Positions 33,625 through 42,193 of a stretch of 64,000 nt of DNA are shown here, one piece after another. How positions within the stretch are numbered: the stretch's first letter is position 1; every line of letters begins with the position of its first letter. The stretch spans positions 496,001 to 560,000 of the forward strand of contig NZ_MLFR01000001.1 of assembly GCF_002095475.1 (NCBI RefSeq). Reading direction: 5' to 3'. The stretch is from Pantoea rwandensis. Its GTDB lineage: Bacteria; Pseudomonadota; Gammaproteobacteria; Enterobacterales; Enterobacteriaceae. The notes beneath the pieces were generated by a model. That model saw only the letters and a list, made by a program, of their open reading frames with translations. It made no database searches and had not been told where the DNA came from. Position numbers and translations under genes: made by a program.

Positions 33625-34854
33625 ATGTTAACCGCCATGCTGGCCGCCTTCATTGGCGGCATCATTCTAAACTTAATGCCCTGCGTTTTTCCGGTCATCT
33701 CACTGAAAGCGCTGGGTTTATTACGCCACACGGACAACGCCGCCAGCGCGCGACGCGAAGGTTTGGGCTTCCTGCTTGGTGTGATTGTCACCATGATGGC
33801 GCTAGCTGGGATTCTATTGGCCGCGCGCGCTGGCGGGGCGGCGGTCGGCTGGGGCTTCCAGTTGCAATCGCCTTTGGTTATCGCCCTGCTGTCACTGGTG
33901 ATCCTCGCCGCTGCACTCAATTTGCTCGGCGTATTTGAAGTAGGTTTGTCTGCTCAGCGTGTTGGCGCCATGGAAATTAATCGTGGTGCATTCTTACGAT
34001 CTGCACTCACCGGTGCGCTCGCGATTATCGTTGCCACCCCCTGCGCCGCGCCCTTCATGGCCAGTGCCATTGGCTATGCGCTGGTGCAACCTCCAGCAGT
34101 GGCCTTGGTGATCTTCTTTGCACTGGCACTGGGTTTTGCCGCGCCCTTCACGTTGGTTTCCTTGTTCCCGCGTCTGGCAATGTTCCTGCCACGACCAGGT
34201 GCATGGATGGATGTGTTGAAACGCGGTCTGGCCTTCCCGATGTTTGGGGCTTACGCCTGGCTGGTGTGGGTATTAGCGCAACAGGCGGGCAGCGCGGCAT
34301 TAGCTACACTGTTAGCTGCGTCGGTTGTGGTAGCCTTCGCGGGTTGGCTGTATGGCATGGCGCAATACCGCCGTTTTGCCGGTAAGGGCCATAAAGTCCT
34401 GTTCGCCGTCACCGCGGTATTGATTGTCGCCGTACTGGCACCTTTGCCGCAGTTGATTAAACCGGGCGAAGGATTAGCTGGCGATCAGGTCACCGCACAG
34501 CTCTCCAAAGAGAAATGGACGCCGCAGGCCGTTGCCTCACAGCGCGGACATGGCAAAGCCATCTTTGTCGATTTCACGGCATCATGGTGCATCACTTGTC
34601 AGGTAAATGAAAAAACCTCACTCTCGACGCAAGCGGTTAAAGACGCGCTGGCTAAAACCGGTACGTTGTATATGGTGGCAGACTCCACCAAATTTAACCC
34701 CGATGTCGATGACGCCATGAGCGAGTTTGGCCAAGGCGGATTGCCGATGTATCTGGTTTACCCGGCCGATGGCGGACCGCCAAAAGTGCTGCCGCAAGTG
34801 CTGACCCCAAGCATTGTGGTCAATGCACTGCAGGCGGCCAGCAGCAAGGCGTAA
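33625..34854 (+). CDS. DsbD-like transmembrane thiol:disulfide reductase
   Basis: The 409-aa protein has about eight membrane helices with the redox cysteines Cys20 (LNLMPCVFP) and Cys140 (ATPCAAPF), corresponding to E. coli DsbD Cys163 and Cys285, and a periplasmic C-terminal thioredoxin-like domain with WCITC (Cys322/Cys325). The N-terminal alpha domain of full DsbD is missing, so electrons are likely handed directly to another periplasmic partner, most likely the peroxiredoxin encoded 15 bp upstream. It is followed by an ECF sigma factor. The family and topology are sure; the partner is inference. Confidence 0.87.
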   Translation: MLTAMLAAFIGGIILNLMPCVFPVISLKALGLLRHTDNAASARREGLGFLLGVIVTMMALAGILLAARAGGAAVGWGFQLQSPLVIALLSLVILAAALNLLGVFEVGLSAQRVGAMEINRGAFLRSALTGALAIIVATPCAAPFMASAIGYALVQPPAVALVIFFALALGFAAPFTLVSLFPRLAMFLPRPGAWMDVLKRGLAFPMFGAYAWLVWVLAQQAGSAALATLLAASVVVAFAGWLYGMAQYRRFAGKGHKVLFAVTAVLIVAVLAPLPQLIKPGEGLAGDQVTAQLSKEKWTPQAVASQRGHGKAIFVDFTASWCITCQVNEKTSLSTQAVKDALAKTGTLYMVADSTKFNPDVDDAMSEFGQGGLPMYLVYPADGGPPKVLPQVLTPSIVVNALQAASSKA

Positions 34855-34871
34855 TAGCAACAAGGCGGAAT

Positions 34872-35423
34872 ATGCAAACAAGCGATAGCGCGCGTGAAAG
34901 TTGGCCCGCGCTAATGGAACGGGCGCAGGCGGGCGATCAACTCGCCTACACCCGACTGCTGAAAGCGCTGGTGCCGGTGATACGTGGGCAAATACGTAAG
35001 CAACTCACCGAAGAGGCATTAGTGGATGATGTGATACAAGATGTGCTGCTGACAGTGCATAGGGTGCGTCACACCTACGATTCTGCATATCCGTTTTTAC
35101 CCTGGTTGATGGCTATCATCTCGGCACGCGCCGTGGATGCGTTGCGGCGTCGAGGCCGCCATCAGCAGTGGGAAGTCCATGAAGAGACATTGACTGAGGC
35201 CGCCATCGCGCCGGAAGCCCCTTCTCTGGAGACCCAAGAGGAGCTGGCGGGATTCCTGCGCCAGCTTCCCTCGCGCCAACGTGAAATCGTTGAACATGTT
35301 CATTTGCGAGAGATGAGCCTGACGGAAGCGGCAGAACATAACAATTTAAGTGTGGCAGCGGTGAAATCGCTGTTGCATCGCGCGCTGAGTAATCTGCGTC
35401 GCTTTGGAGCACACCATGAATAA
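34872..35423 (+). CDS. ECF-type sigma factor
   Basis: The 183-aa protein has sigma-2 (DDVIQDVLLTVHRVRHTYD...PFLPWLMAIISARAVDALRRRGR) and sigma-4 (LPSRQREIVEHVHLREMSLTEAAEHNNLSVAAVKSLLHRALSNLR) regions and no sigma-1 or sigma-3. Its stop overlaps the next gene, a membrane anti-sigma, by eight bases. Located behind peroxiredoxin and DsbD-like genes, it probably activates the operon when envelope thiols are oxidised. The target promoter was not identified. Confidence 0.9.
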   Translation: MQTSDSARESWPALMERAQAGDQLAYTRLLKALVPVIRGQIRKQLTEEALVDDVIQDVLLTVHRVRHTYDSAYPFLPWLMAIISARAVDALRRRGRHQQWEVHEETLTEAAIAPEAPSLETQEELAGFLRQLPSRQREIVEHVHLREMSLTEAAEHNNLSVAAVKSLLHRALSNLRRFGAHHE

Positions 35424-36045
35424 TCATGATTTGTTAATCGAAAAACTCGGGCGCGACATGCAGCCAGTTAAACCGCCGCGCCCCACCGGATGGCGTGTGC
35501 TGATGTGGCTGTTACTGGCGCTGCCTTGTGGCATTGCCGCCAGTTTTCTGGTGCAGCGTACGCTAACCGATTGGTCGCAACCCGGCGCGATGCGCGCGGC
35601 GGTGCAGTTAGCTTTGGCCTTTACTCTCGGCCTGCTGGCGATTCGCAGCGCATTTAATATGAGTATCGCAGGACGTCGCAGTTTAAGCTGGAAAGCATTA
35701 TTACCATTGGGGTTGCTGTGGCTGGGTTTGAGTTTAAGCAGTATTCCGCACGCGGTCATTGAAGCGCACGATGACGACAGCACACGCTGCTTCACGTTCC
35801 TGCTGGTGGTCAGCACCCCGATGATAATGTTGATGATCGCCAGCCTGCGCCGCACCCGCGCCCTCCACCCGGTACGCAGCCTGGCAATGGCCGGATTGGG
35901 TGTCGCCTGCATGGCCGTCACGTTGCTAGCGTTTTGTCATCCTGTGCATTTGCATGCAATGGATTTCGTCATGCATCTGGCCGCTATCGCCGTGATTGTG
36001 ACCATGACGGTGTTGCTGGGCAAACGCTGGGTGAAATGGGGGTAA
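35416..36045 (+). CDS. NrsF (DUF1109)-type membrane anti-sigma factor
   Basis: The 209-aa protein has about six membrane helices and a short cytoplasmic N-terminus, as in NrsF, which holds ECF sigma F at the membrane in Caulobacter. Cysteines at 38, 125, 165 and 174 and histidines in HPVHLHAMDFVMH (from 175) are candidate redox or metal ligands. The start overlaps the sigma gene; a TGA-like AATAATC spacing lacks a strong site, so coupling is likely. It should release the sigma factor on oxidative or chlorine stress; the signal is inferred. Confidence 0.85.
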   Translation: MNNHDLLIEKLGRDMQPVKPPRPTGWRVLMWLLLALPCGIAASFLVQRTLTDWSQPGAMRAAVQLALAFTLGLLAIRSAFNMSIAGRRSLSWKALLPLGLLWLGLSLSSIPHAVIEAHDDDSTRCFTFLLVVSTPMIMLMIASLRRTRALHPVRSLAMAGLGVACMAVTLLAFCHPVHLHAMDFVMHLAAIAVIVTMTVLLGKRWVKWG

Positions 36046-36211
36046 TCTGCTGGTTGAGATAATATGCTTAATCAATTAATGTTTAATTCTGGAAACTGGC
36101 CCTCAATAAATTGGCGGCATCAATAATCCGTGCTGTGATAGGTTAATACAAGGAGAGTTTATATTGAGTAAGGGAAAACCTATGCCGGTACTGAATAAGG
36201 GTGACTAAAAT

Positions 36212-36826
36212 ATGGCGATTATGCCGATGTCATACAGTCCAAATACCCTTCAACGCCGTTTTGATGTTATTGATGAATTTGAGTTGGGTAGCACAACGTA
36301 TTGGATCATTTATGATCGTAAGACACCTTTTGCTGCTGTCGTCGATGCCGGACCCGTATTAATCGAAAATGATATGCGCCACCGTGTTATTGCCACCTTA
36401 GAGCTTGCTCGAGTCGAAAACTTCTCGGGTTTTAGCGTTAAAGCCTTCTGGCAAGACGCTTCAGCACTTCAAGTCGAAGGGATTGTCGTACAGGAGATCA
36501 TGCAAGGGTTTGGTTTGGCAACCCGTATTTATGAAACCTTAGTGGTCAAAGAAAACATTACTTTGATGAGCGATCATCATCACTATGAAGGTGGCAAAGC
36601 ACTGTGGAAATATATTGCGCAAAAGTCTCGTCTGTTGCAGGTTTTTGTATTGAATACAGAAGAAGGCAAGTTTTACCCCTATGATGGTACAAAAATACGT
36701 TATGACGGACTCTCTATTCCTGAAAATAAAATCTGGAGCATACATCCCGATGACTCATTAAGGGGAGTGATTTTGATTGCTGAAAATAGCTCCAAGGTTC
36801 CTGAGTTATCTAAACCTGTTATTTAA
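36212..36826 (+). CDS. Hypothetical protein with a GNAT-like C-terminal half
   Basis: The 204-aa protein matches no family I can name. Its middle contains patterns seen in prophage-type N-acetyltransferases: VVQEIMQGFGLATRIYETLVVKENITLMSD followed by GGKALWKYIAQKS. The N-terminus YWIIYDRKTPFAAVVDAG and C-terminus are beta-rich. GC content looks lower than that of the neighbours. The ATG follows AAGGGTGAC; two other ATGs follow within six codons. It stands alone after the anti-sigma gene and before the mobile island. Possibly phage- or plasmid-derived; function unknown. Confidence 0.6.
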   Translation: MAIMPMSYSPNTLQRRFDVIDEFELGSTTYWIIYDRKTPFAAVVDAGPVLIENDMRHRVIATLELARVENFSGFSVKAFWQDASALQVEGIVVQEIMQGFGLATRIYETLVVKENITLMSDHHHYEGGKALWKYIAQKSRLLQVFVLNTEEGKFYPYDGTKIRYDGLSIPENKIWSIHPDDSLRGVILIAENSSKVPELSKPVI

Positions 36827-36944
36827 ACAGTTATAAATCAGACGCGTAAACGGCCGTGATGTTATTACTAACCCTCATCAAAACTTAACGGATGAGCTTA
36901 AGTATTAACTATGGCGGGGAGCTAAATCCATGCTCCCCCGGCTA

Positions 36945-37331
36945 TCACGCATCAACTTCTGTTTCTTTTCGCGTAAGGTCGTAGGCGGCCTGTGCCCTCT
37001 CCATCTCCGGCCCGTACTCCATCGCCCAACTCGCCAATGCCATAAAAGGCTGCTGTAGAGTTTGTGCCAGCGGCGTGATGCTGTATTCAACACTCACCGG
37101 TGCAGTAGGCAACACTTTTCGGTTTACCAGCCCATTGCGCTCTAACCGTTTAAGCGCGTCTGCCAACGCTTTATGGGTTATGCCGTCCAACCGGCGACGA
37201 ATTTCATTGAAGCGAGAAGGCTGAGTACAAAGCACCGTGAGAATTAATATTGACCATTTATTGGTGATATTTTCCAAAACAGGCCGCGTTTTACCTATAT
37301 CAATCAATGGTTTGTCAATAACTTTTTGCAT
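36945..37331 (-). CDS. HxlR-family transcriptional regulator
   Basis: The 128-aa protein is a single winged-helix HxlR domain with NKWSILILTVLCTQPSRFNEIRRRLDGITHKALADALKRLERNGLVNRKVLPTAPVSVEYSITPLA. HxlR proteins sense redox or electrophiles through cysteines or small ligands; here the cysteine in VLCTQPSR (about position 37) is a possible sensor. It is the last chromosomal gene before the island, and whatever gene it once controlled on the other side of its promoter has been separated by the insertion. Confidence 0.85.
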   Translation of the reverse strand: MQKVIDKPLIDIGKTRPVLENITNKWSILILTVLCTQPSRFNEIRRRLDGITHKALADALKRLERNGLVNRKVLPTAPVSVEYSITPLAQTLQQPFMALASWAMEYGPEMERAQAAYDLTRKETEVDA

Positions 37332-37366
37332 GGCGATATACCCTTATATATCTGATAGTAAGTTAA

Positions 37367-37377
37367 GTGGAATGCAA
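37367..37377. repeat. GTGGAATGCAA at the left border of the island, inverted match at 45346-45356
   Basis: The 11-mer GTGGAATGCAA lies just outside the first recombinase gene. Its exact complement, TTGCATTCCAC, is at 45346-45356, beyond the last island gene. It may be a terminal repeat or a chance match. Confidence 0.35.
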
Positions 37378-37428
37378 CATTAGCTGAGTAAACTTTGAGC
37401 AGCACAACTGCTGACAGAGGTGAATGCA

Positions 37429-38265
37429 ATGCTGATCCCACCGAATGAACACGTCCTGTTGCTGGCAGAGCGCTGGCTGAAACTGTTATCCGATCTGGGC
37501 CGGGCGCAGGCCACGCTCCAGCTTCGCCTGTCTGCAATCCGCCTCTGGTATGACTTTCTCATTTACCTGGACCTCTGCACGGTCAATCCGCTGCCCCGAT
37601 CCGGCACGCCCGGCATGCTGAGTACCGGCCGGGGGCTGGTTCCCCGCGTCGTAAAGCTGCCGCGCATTCCTGACGATGCGCAGTGGCAGTCTTTTCTCTT
37701 TTGTGCCGCCGCTTCCCCGCTGCGTGACCGCCTGATGCTGGCATTAACCTATTACGGCGCGCTGCGCCGGTCTGAGATCACCTCGCTGAATATTGAAGAC
37801 TTCGATTTCGCGCACCGGCTCATCCGCATCCGGGCTGAAACCACCAAGAGCCGGCGCGAGCGAATTGTCTGTTACAGCCCGGCAGCCGTGCCTGTGCTGG
37901 CAGCCCATCTTATGCAGATGAAGCAGAGCGGGGTCGCCCGGGGTGCCCTGTTCCGTTCCGCGTCCGATCGTAATCAGGGCGCGCCGCTTTCTTTCTGGAC
38001 CTGGAGCAAAACGGTGCGGAACTGGGCGCTGGGGTCAGGAATGCCTGACATTTCAACCCATACCTTCCGGCACCTGCGGCTGACGCATCTGGCCCGCGCA
38101 GGCTGGAAGCTGCACGAGCTTGCGACCTATGCGGGGCACCGCGATCCGGCGACCACCCAGGTTTATATCCACCTGTCGGGACGGGATCTTGCCGCCAGGA
38201 TGGCCGGTGCCATTGAGACGGCAGATATCAGGATGGCGAACCTTATTTTCAGCCAGGAGAAATAA
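37429..38265 (+). CDS. Tyrosine recombinase, Tn554 TnpA-like (first gene)
   Basis: The 278-aa integrase has an N-terminal core-binding domain (about 10-55) and the catalytic set Arg114 (ALRRSEI), His211-x-x-Arg214 (HTFRHLRL), His237 (GHRDP) and Tyr246 (TTQVYIH). AGAGG eight bases before this ATG makes it the likely start; a GTG three codons upstream is possible. Codons are GC-rich (about 60% or more) unlike the flanking chromosome. Its stop lies one base before the next recombinase gene, an arrangement as in Tn554-like transposons. Confidence 0.85.
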   Translation: MLIPPNEHVLLLAERWLKLLSDLGRAQATLQLRLSAIRLWYDFLIYLDLCTVNPLPRSGTPGMLSTGRGLVPRVVKLPRIPDDAQWQSFLFCAAASPLRDRLMLALTYYGALRRSEITSLNIEDFDFAHRLIRIRAETTKSRRERIVCYSPAAVPVLAAHLMQMKQSGVARGALFRSASDRNQGAPLSFWTWSKTVRNWALGSGMPDISTHTFRHLRLTHLARAGWKLHELATYAGHRDPATTQVYIHLSGRDLAARMAGAIETADIRMANLIFSQEK

Positions 38266-38266
38266 C

Positions 38267-40364
38267 ATGAGCTCACACGCACCGATTGAAAGCAGCTGGC
38301 GTCCTTTCGACATGAATGAATACCGGCCTGGAAGGTCATTGACTTCCGCTGAACGGACGATGCTGGCCAGCTCCGGCAGCCGGTCCGCTATGCTGCGGAT
38401 GAAGCCTGCGCCTGACCTTATCAGACCGCTGACAGACATTGCCTCCGGAAGCGGATCCGGCAGCAAAGTCACCGCACTGATCATAGCCAGACTGCTGCGC
38501 GAGATGCATGCAGCCGGCCTGCCCTGCTGGTGCTGGCCGCAGGAACGCTGGCTGACGCTCTGCCGGGAAGTCCGGGAGGGCCGCCCGTTAATGGCCGCCT
38601 TTACATGGCATCTGGCGGGATTTCATGATCCGCTCAGCCTCCCCGATATACGCAAACCCGCCCTCTACGCCTCTGCCATCTTCGGCCAGGATTTTTATCA
38701 TCAGGAACTGGACCGTCTGACGGATACGCTGACGTCGCTGGGTTATGCCCCGGCCAGCCAGAAAAATCATGTCTCAGGCATACTGGCCACGCTGATGATT
38801 ATGAACCGGGATCCGCGTCTGGAGACGTTTACGCCTGAACTCCTCTGGCGCGCGGGTATCCCGTTACGTCGGCCGCGTTTCACACGCACTTGCCGCGCTG
38901 GGCATTTTCAGCGCTCCGATGAGAATGCGAAACTACACATGATGGTATGAAAAGCCGGTAGAAGGCATCGATCCGGCCTGGGTGCACTGGTGCCGGCGCT
39001 GGCGGGAAACGTCAGTGCTCAGGCCGCGCACCCGCGAAACCCAGTACAGCTTTGCCCTGCGCAGTGGTCTCTGGCTCGCCCGTGAGCATCCGGAGGTGCG
39101 GGAACCTTCAGACTGGACGATGGAGACCTGCGCCAGCTTCATCGCGGCGGTAGGCCGGATGAACGTAGATGAGCTGCAGCTGGGCACGGAAAGGGGCACC
39201 CGGAAGTCGGTTCGCTCCGGCGAGCCCATGATGCCGCATTCCAGGGCGAATTTTATCTATTCACTGCGCCGTTTTATGATCGATTATGAAAACTGGGGCT
39301 GGGGGCGCCTGCGCTTCAGCCCTGCCCGCCATCTTTCCACACCGGATACGCCCCTTTTCCGTCGCGGCGTCAATCCCCGGGTTATCGACGATCCGGTCTG
39401 GCTGAAGCTCATCTGGGCCAGCCTGAATCTGCGTCAGGAAGACCTTCTCACTGAAATACACTATCCGCTTGCCATGCTGCAGGCGATGGCCATCATCTGG
39501 ACCCATGCGGGGCTGAGGAAAAGTGAGCTGCTCCGCCTGACCACCGGGTGCATTGCGCCGCAGGCGGACGACATTGTAAAGGAGGACGGCAGCATCATCA
39601 TGGCCGGTACTCTGTGCTACCTGCATATCCCAGCCGGAAAAACCTCAAAAGCCTTTGTGAAACCGGTGGCCGCCGTGGTGAAAAAATACGTCGACCTCTG
39701 GCTGGATGAGCGTCCGGCAGAACAGGCCATGCTCGCCGATGAGCGAACCGGTGAGAAAGTCCGGCTTCTGTTTCAGTACCGCGGTAAGCCCGCCGGCGGT
39801 GACATTCTTAACCGTACGGTGATACCAATGCTATGCGCAAGGGCGGGCGTACCTTCAGAAGACAGCGGCGGAACGATAACCAGCCACCGGGGGCGGGCCT
39901 CAGCGGTAACCGCCCTGGCCAGCGTCCCACAGGGCATGTCGCTGTACGAACTGATGCAGTGGACGGGGCACTCAACGCCGCAGTCCACCATGCATTACCT
40001 CCGTATCCGCCCGACGCAGCTGGCCGCCTCGTTCGTCAAAGCAGACAGGGTCGCTCACATGATAAGCGTGCTGATTGATCACGATCCTGAAGCCGCCAGC
40101 CTGACCGGTCCCGCGACCTACTATGATTTGGGCGATTCGTATTGCACAAATCCTTTCTGGAGCAGCTGCCCGCACCGGATGGCCTGCATCGGCTGCGATT
40201 TTAACCTGCTGAAGGACAGCGCGCGCGGGCTGATACTGGAGAGTAAAGCATCCATCCGGCGTTACCTCGAAGAGGTCCCGCTCACTCCCGATGAGAGAGC
40301 CATACTGGATCAGGATGCTGAAAAGGTTGAGCAGGCTCTCACAAGACTGGGCCCACCATCCTGA
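38267..40364 (+). pseudogene. Tn554 TnpB-like large tyrosine recombinase, broken by a frameshift and a stop
   Basis: The N-terminal frame starts at 38267 (AGGAGA site upstream) and runs 227 codons to 38950; a second frame from about 38850 to 40364 continues with RYVGRVSHALAALGIFSAP, an internal TGA (38940-38942), and then catalytic motifs GLRKSELLRL (Arg), HRGRAS and GHSTPQSTMHYLRI (Tyr). Adding two bases at the CGCGCG run near 38850 would restore ELLWRARVSRYVGRV, and total length becomes 699 codons, the usual size. The C-terminus NPFWSSCPHRMACIGCDF carries a Cys cluster typical of this family. Both defects must be real for the gene to be dead; a read error at one site is possible. Tn554's third gene (tnpC) was not found. 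Confidence 0.82.
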
Positions 40365-40496
40365 CGGATCAGGGTTCAGATGCTTACAATGTCCGGCCTG
40401 AGGGAATCAGTGCAGAATCAGTACAGACAACTGAACGCCGTATTTGATATAAATCTGATTATAGAGGGCGAGATGCCGTAACTGATGGAGCAGCAG

Positions 40497-40898
40497 ATGA
40501 GAAAACAGAAGCGATGTATGGGATATGTGGCTGTCGTGGTCGATGACTACGATCGTGCAATTGAGTACTACACCGATAAGCTGGGCTTTACCCTGATTGA
40601 GGACACGCCGCAGCCGGGTAAGCGCTGGGTCGTGGTGACGCCGAGCCCTGACAGCGACTGTGCTATTCTTCTTGCCCGCGCGTCGAACGACCGGCAGGAA
40701 GGCTTTATCGGCAATCAGTGCGGCGGACGGGTTTTTCTGTTCCTGCAGACCGACGATTTCTGGCGCGACTACAATGCCATGAAGGCAAAAGGCGTCCACT
40801 TCTGTCAGGAGCCGCGGGAGGAAGAATACGGAATGGTTGTCGTGTTTGAGGACATCTATGGCAATCGCTGGGACCTTTACCAGAACAGGCAGACCTGA
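40497..40898 (+). CDS. VOC-family protein (glyoxalase/bleomycin-resistance fold)
   Basis: This 133-aa protein has the betaalpha-betabetabeta repeats of the vicinal oxygen chelate fold: MGYVAVVVDDYDRAIEYYTDKLGFTLIED, then RVFLFLQTDDFWRDYNAMKAKGVHFCQEP and YGMVVVFEDIYGNRWDLYQ, with the putative metal ligand Glu/Asp at the end (EDIYGNRWDL). ATGs at 40485 and 40497 are possible; the second has GGAGCAGCAG just upstream. VOC proteins include lyases, dioxygenases and antibiotic-binding proteins; the substrate is unknown. It is cargo of the mobile island, between the recombinases and the convergent fluoride genes. Confidence 0.8.
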   Translation: MRKQKRCMGYVAVVVDDYDRAIEYYTDKLGFTLIEDTPQPGKRWVVVTPSPDSDCAILLARASNDRQEGFIGNQCGGRVFLFLQTDDFWRDYNAMKAKGVHFCQEPREEEYGMVVVFEDIYGNRWDLYQNRQT

Positions 40899-41003
40899 AA
40901 CTCTGTCACGACAGTGCCTCGGATTTACGCGAAGCATTACAAGAGTAAACCCTGTCGGGTCAGGCCTGCAGAGAGTGCTTCTGAACAATATACTGAACTG
41001 TCT

Positions 41004-41034
41004 GACCTCAGTGCAGCGACCGCTACACTGAGGT
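41004..41034. terminator. Strong hairpin between the VOC and crcB genes
   Basis: GACCTCAGTG and CACTGAGGTC pair perfectly, with a further AGCG/CGCT inner stem. It lies 32 bp after crcB and 106 bp after the VOC gene, both of which converge here. There is no T run, so the terminator assignment is tentative. Confidence 0.5.
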
Positions 41035-41065
41035 CTCCCCTGGATTAAAGGCCCTGCGGTCCGGG

Positions 41066-41440
41066 TTAACCACACAGCGTCATGATATAAAATCCGGCCG
41101 CCGTCATAGCCAGCGAACCCAGCACGTGTATCAGCACCGAGGCGGCTGCCCAGGCATAGCTGCCTGACTGCAGCAGGGCAAAAACCTCAGCTGAGAATGT
41201 GGAGAAGGTCGTCATTCCGCCACACAGCCCGGTGGTAATGAGCAGCCGCCAGGCCGGATCGAGGCCGGGATGGCGCAGAAAATACGCCAGCGCCGCCCCG
41301 ATGATAAATCCACCCAGCAGGTTTACCAGCAGCGTCCCCGGCGGCAGGTCCGGAAAAAGCGCGTTCAGGCGCGCGCCCAGCTGCCAGCGGATAATACACC
41401 CTAAAGCACCGCCGGTGATGACGGCAAAAAGCTGATTCAC
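41066..41440 (-). CDS. crcB: Fluoride channel CrcB (Fluc)
   Basis: The 124-aa protein has four membrane helices and the Fluc signatures GGALGCIIRW near the N-terminus, LLVNLLGGFIIGAALAYF and TTGLCGGMTTFSTFSAE, including the conserved asparagine and the TFSTFS motif. It exports F- as a dual-topology dimer. The GTG at 41440 has AAGGAG five bases upstream; a GTG at 41446 overlaps the preceding gene by four bases. It is the last gene of the five-gene fluoride operon. Confidence 0.88.
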   Translation of the reverse strand: MNQLFAVITGGALGCIIRWQLGARLNALFPDLPPGTLLVNLLGGFIIGAALAYFLRHPGLDPAWRLLITTGLCGGMTTFSTFSAEVFALLQSGSYAWAAASVLIHVLGSLAMTAAGFYIMTLCG

Positions 41441-41442
41441 GT

Positions 41443-42156
41443 TCACTCCTTTATTTTAATATTCAGAACATAACGGCACACGACCTGTGCGGTCGCATCC
41501 ATCTGGTATACGGCCGGCACGCCGGTCGGGATATGCAACTGTGCCACACTGTCGTGGGGCATGCCGTCCAGAAAGGCGGTCAGGGCGCGCAGCGTGTTGC
41601 CGTGCGCCACGATCAGAACGGTACTTCCGCAGCGCAGCTGTGGCACTACAACGTGGTGCCAGTACGGCATGACGCGGCGCAACGTCATTTCCAGGCTTTC
41701 CGTTGCAGGTAGGTCGGCCAGCGCAACGCGGCGGTAGCGCAGATCCCGACGCAGCTGCGCCGGAGCCTCTGCGTCCGCGGGCGGAATGCCGCTGAAGCTT
41801 TTGCGCCAGAGCCGGACGGTCTCTTCCCCCATCATCCGGGCAGCGTCGTCCTTGTTTAGCCCCTGCAGCGCACCGTAGTGGCGCTCGTTCAGTCGCCAGC
41901 TCTTTTCCACGGGCGTCCAGCTGCGGTCAAGACGGTCCAGCACCCGCCAGACCGTGTGAACGCAGCGCGTCATAACCGAGGTGAAGACCCGGTCGGGCAT
42001 CAGGCCCGCTACCCGCATCGCGTCACCGGCCCGGTCGGCCTCCTGCTGCCCCCGGACCGTCAGCGGCACGTCCGTCCATCCGGTAAAACGGTTTTCCCGG
42101 TTCCACTGGCTTTCGCCGTGGCGCAAAAGGATCAGCGTTGCAGGTGCCACAGGCAT
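41443..42156 (-). CDS. gpmA: Phosphoglycerate mutase, GpmA-like, in fluoride operon
   Basis: The 237-aa protein shows the histidine phosphatase motif LLRHGESQWNRENRFTGWTDVPLT (catalytic His13) and later WRKSFSGIPPADA and LIVAHGNTLRAL with the second catalytic histidine. It fits 2,3-bisphosphoglycerate-dependent phosphoglycerate mutase. A longer frame upstream to 42258 is unlike the family; the ATG at 42156 has AAAGGGA abutting it, and a GTG at 42150 has better spacing. With enolase and pyrophosphatase copies, it probably replaces fluoride-inhibited housekeeping steps. Confidence 0.85.
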   Translation of the reverse strand: MPVAPATLILLRHGESQWNRENRFTGWTDVPLTVRGQQEADRAGDAMRVAGLMPDRVFTSVMTRCVHTVWRVLDRLDRSWTPVEKSWRLNERHYGALQGLNKDDAARMMGEETVRLWRKSFSGIPPADAEAPAQLRRDLRYRRVALADLPATESLEMTLRRVMPYWHHVVVPQLRCGSTVLIVAHGNTLRALTAFLDGMPHDSVAQLHIPTGVPAVYQMDATAQVVCRYVLNIKIKE

Positions 42157-42193
42157 TCCCTTTGTGCCGGACGTTCCCCGTCCGGCGGATGTG

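Noticed and set aside
38940-38942. TGA in the recombinase as a selenocysteine codon
   Set aside because: No SECIS hairpin is visible and the family has no selenocysteine; the upstream frameshift points to decay.
40365-40496. Third Tn554 gene (tnpC) after the recombinases
   Set aside because: Only 132 bp lie before the VOC gene and no frame of suitable length or composition was found.
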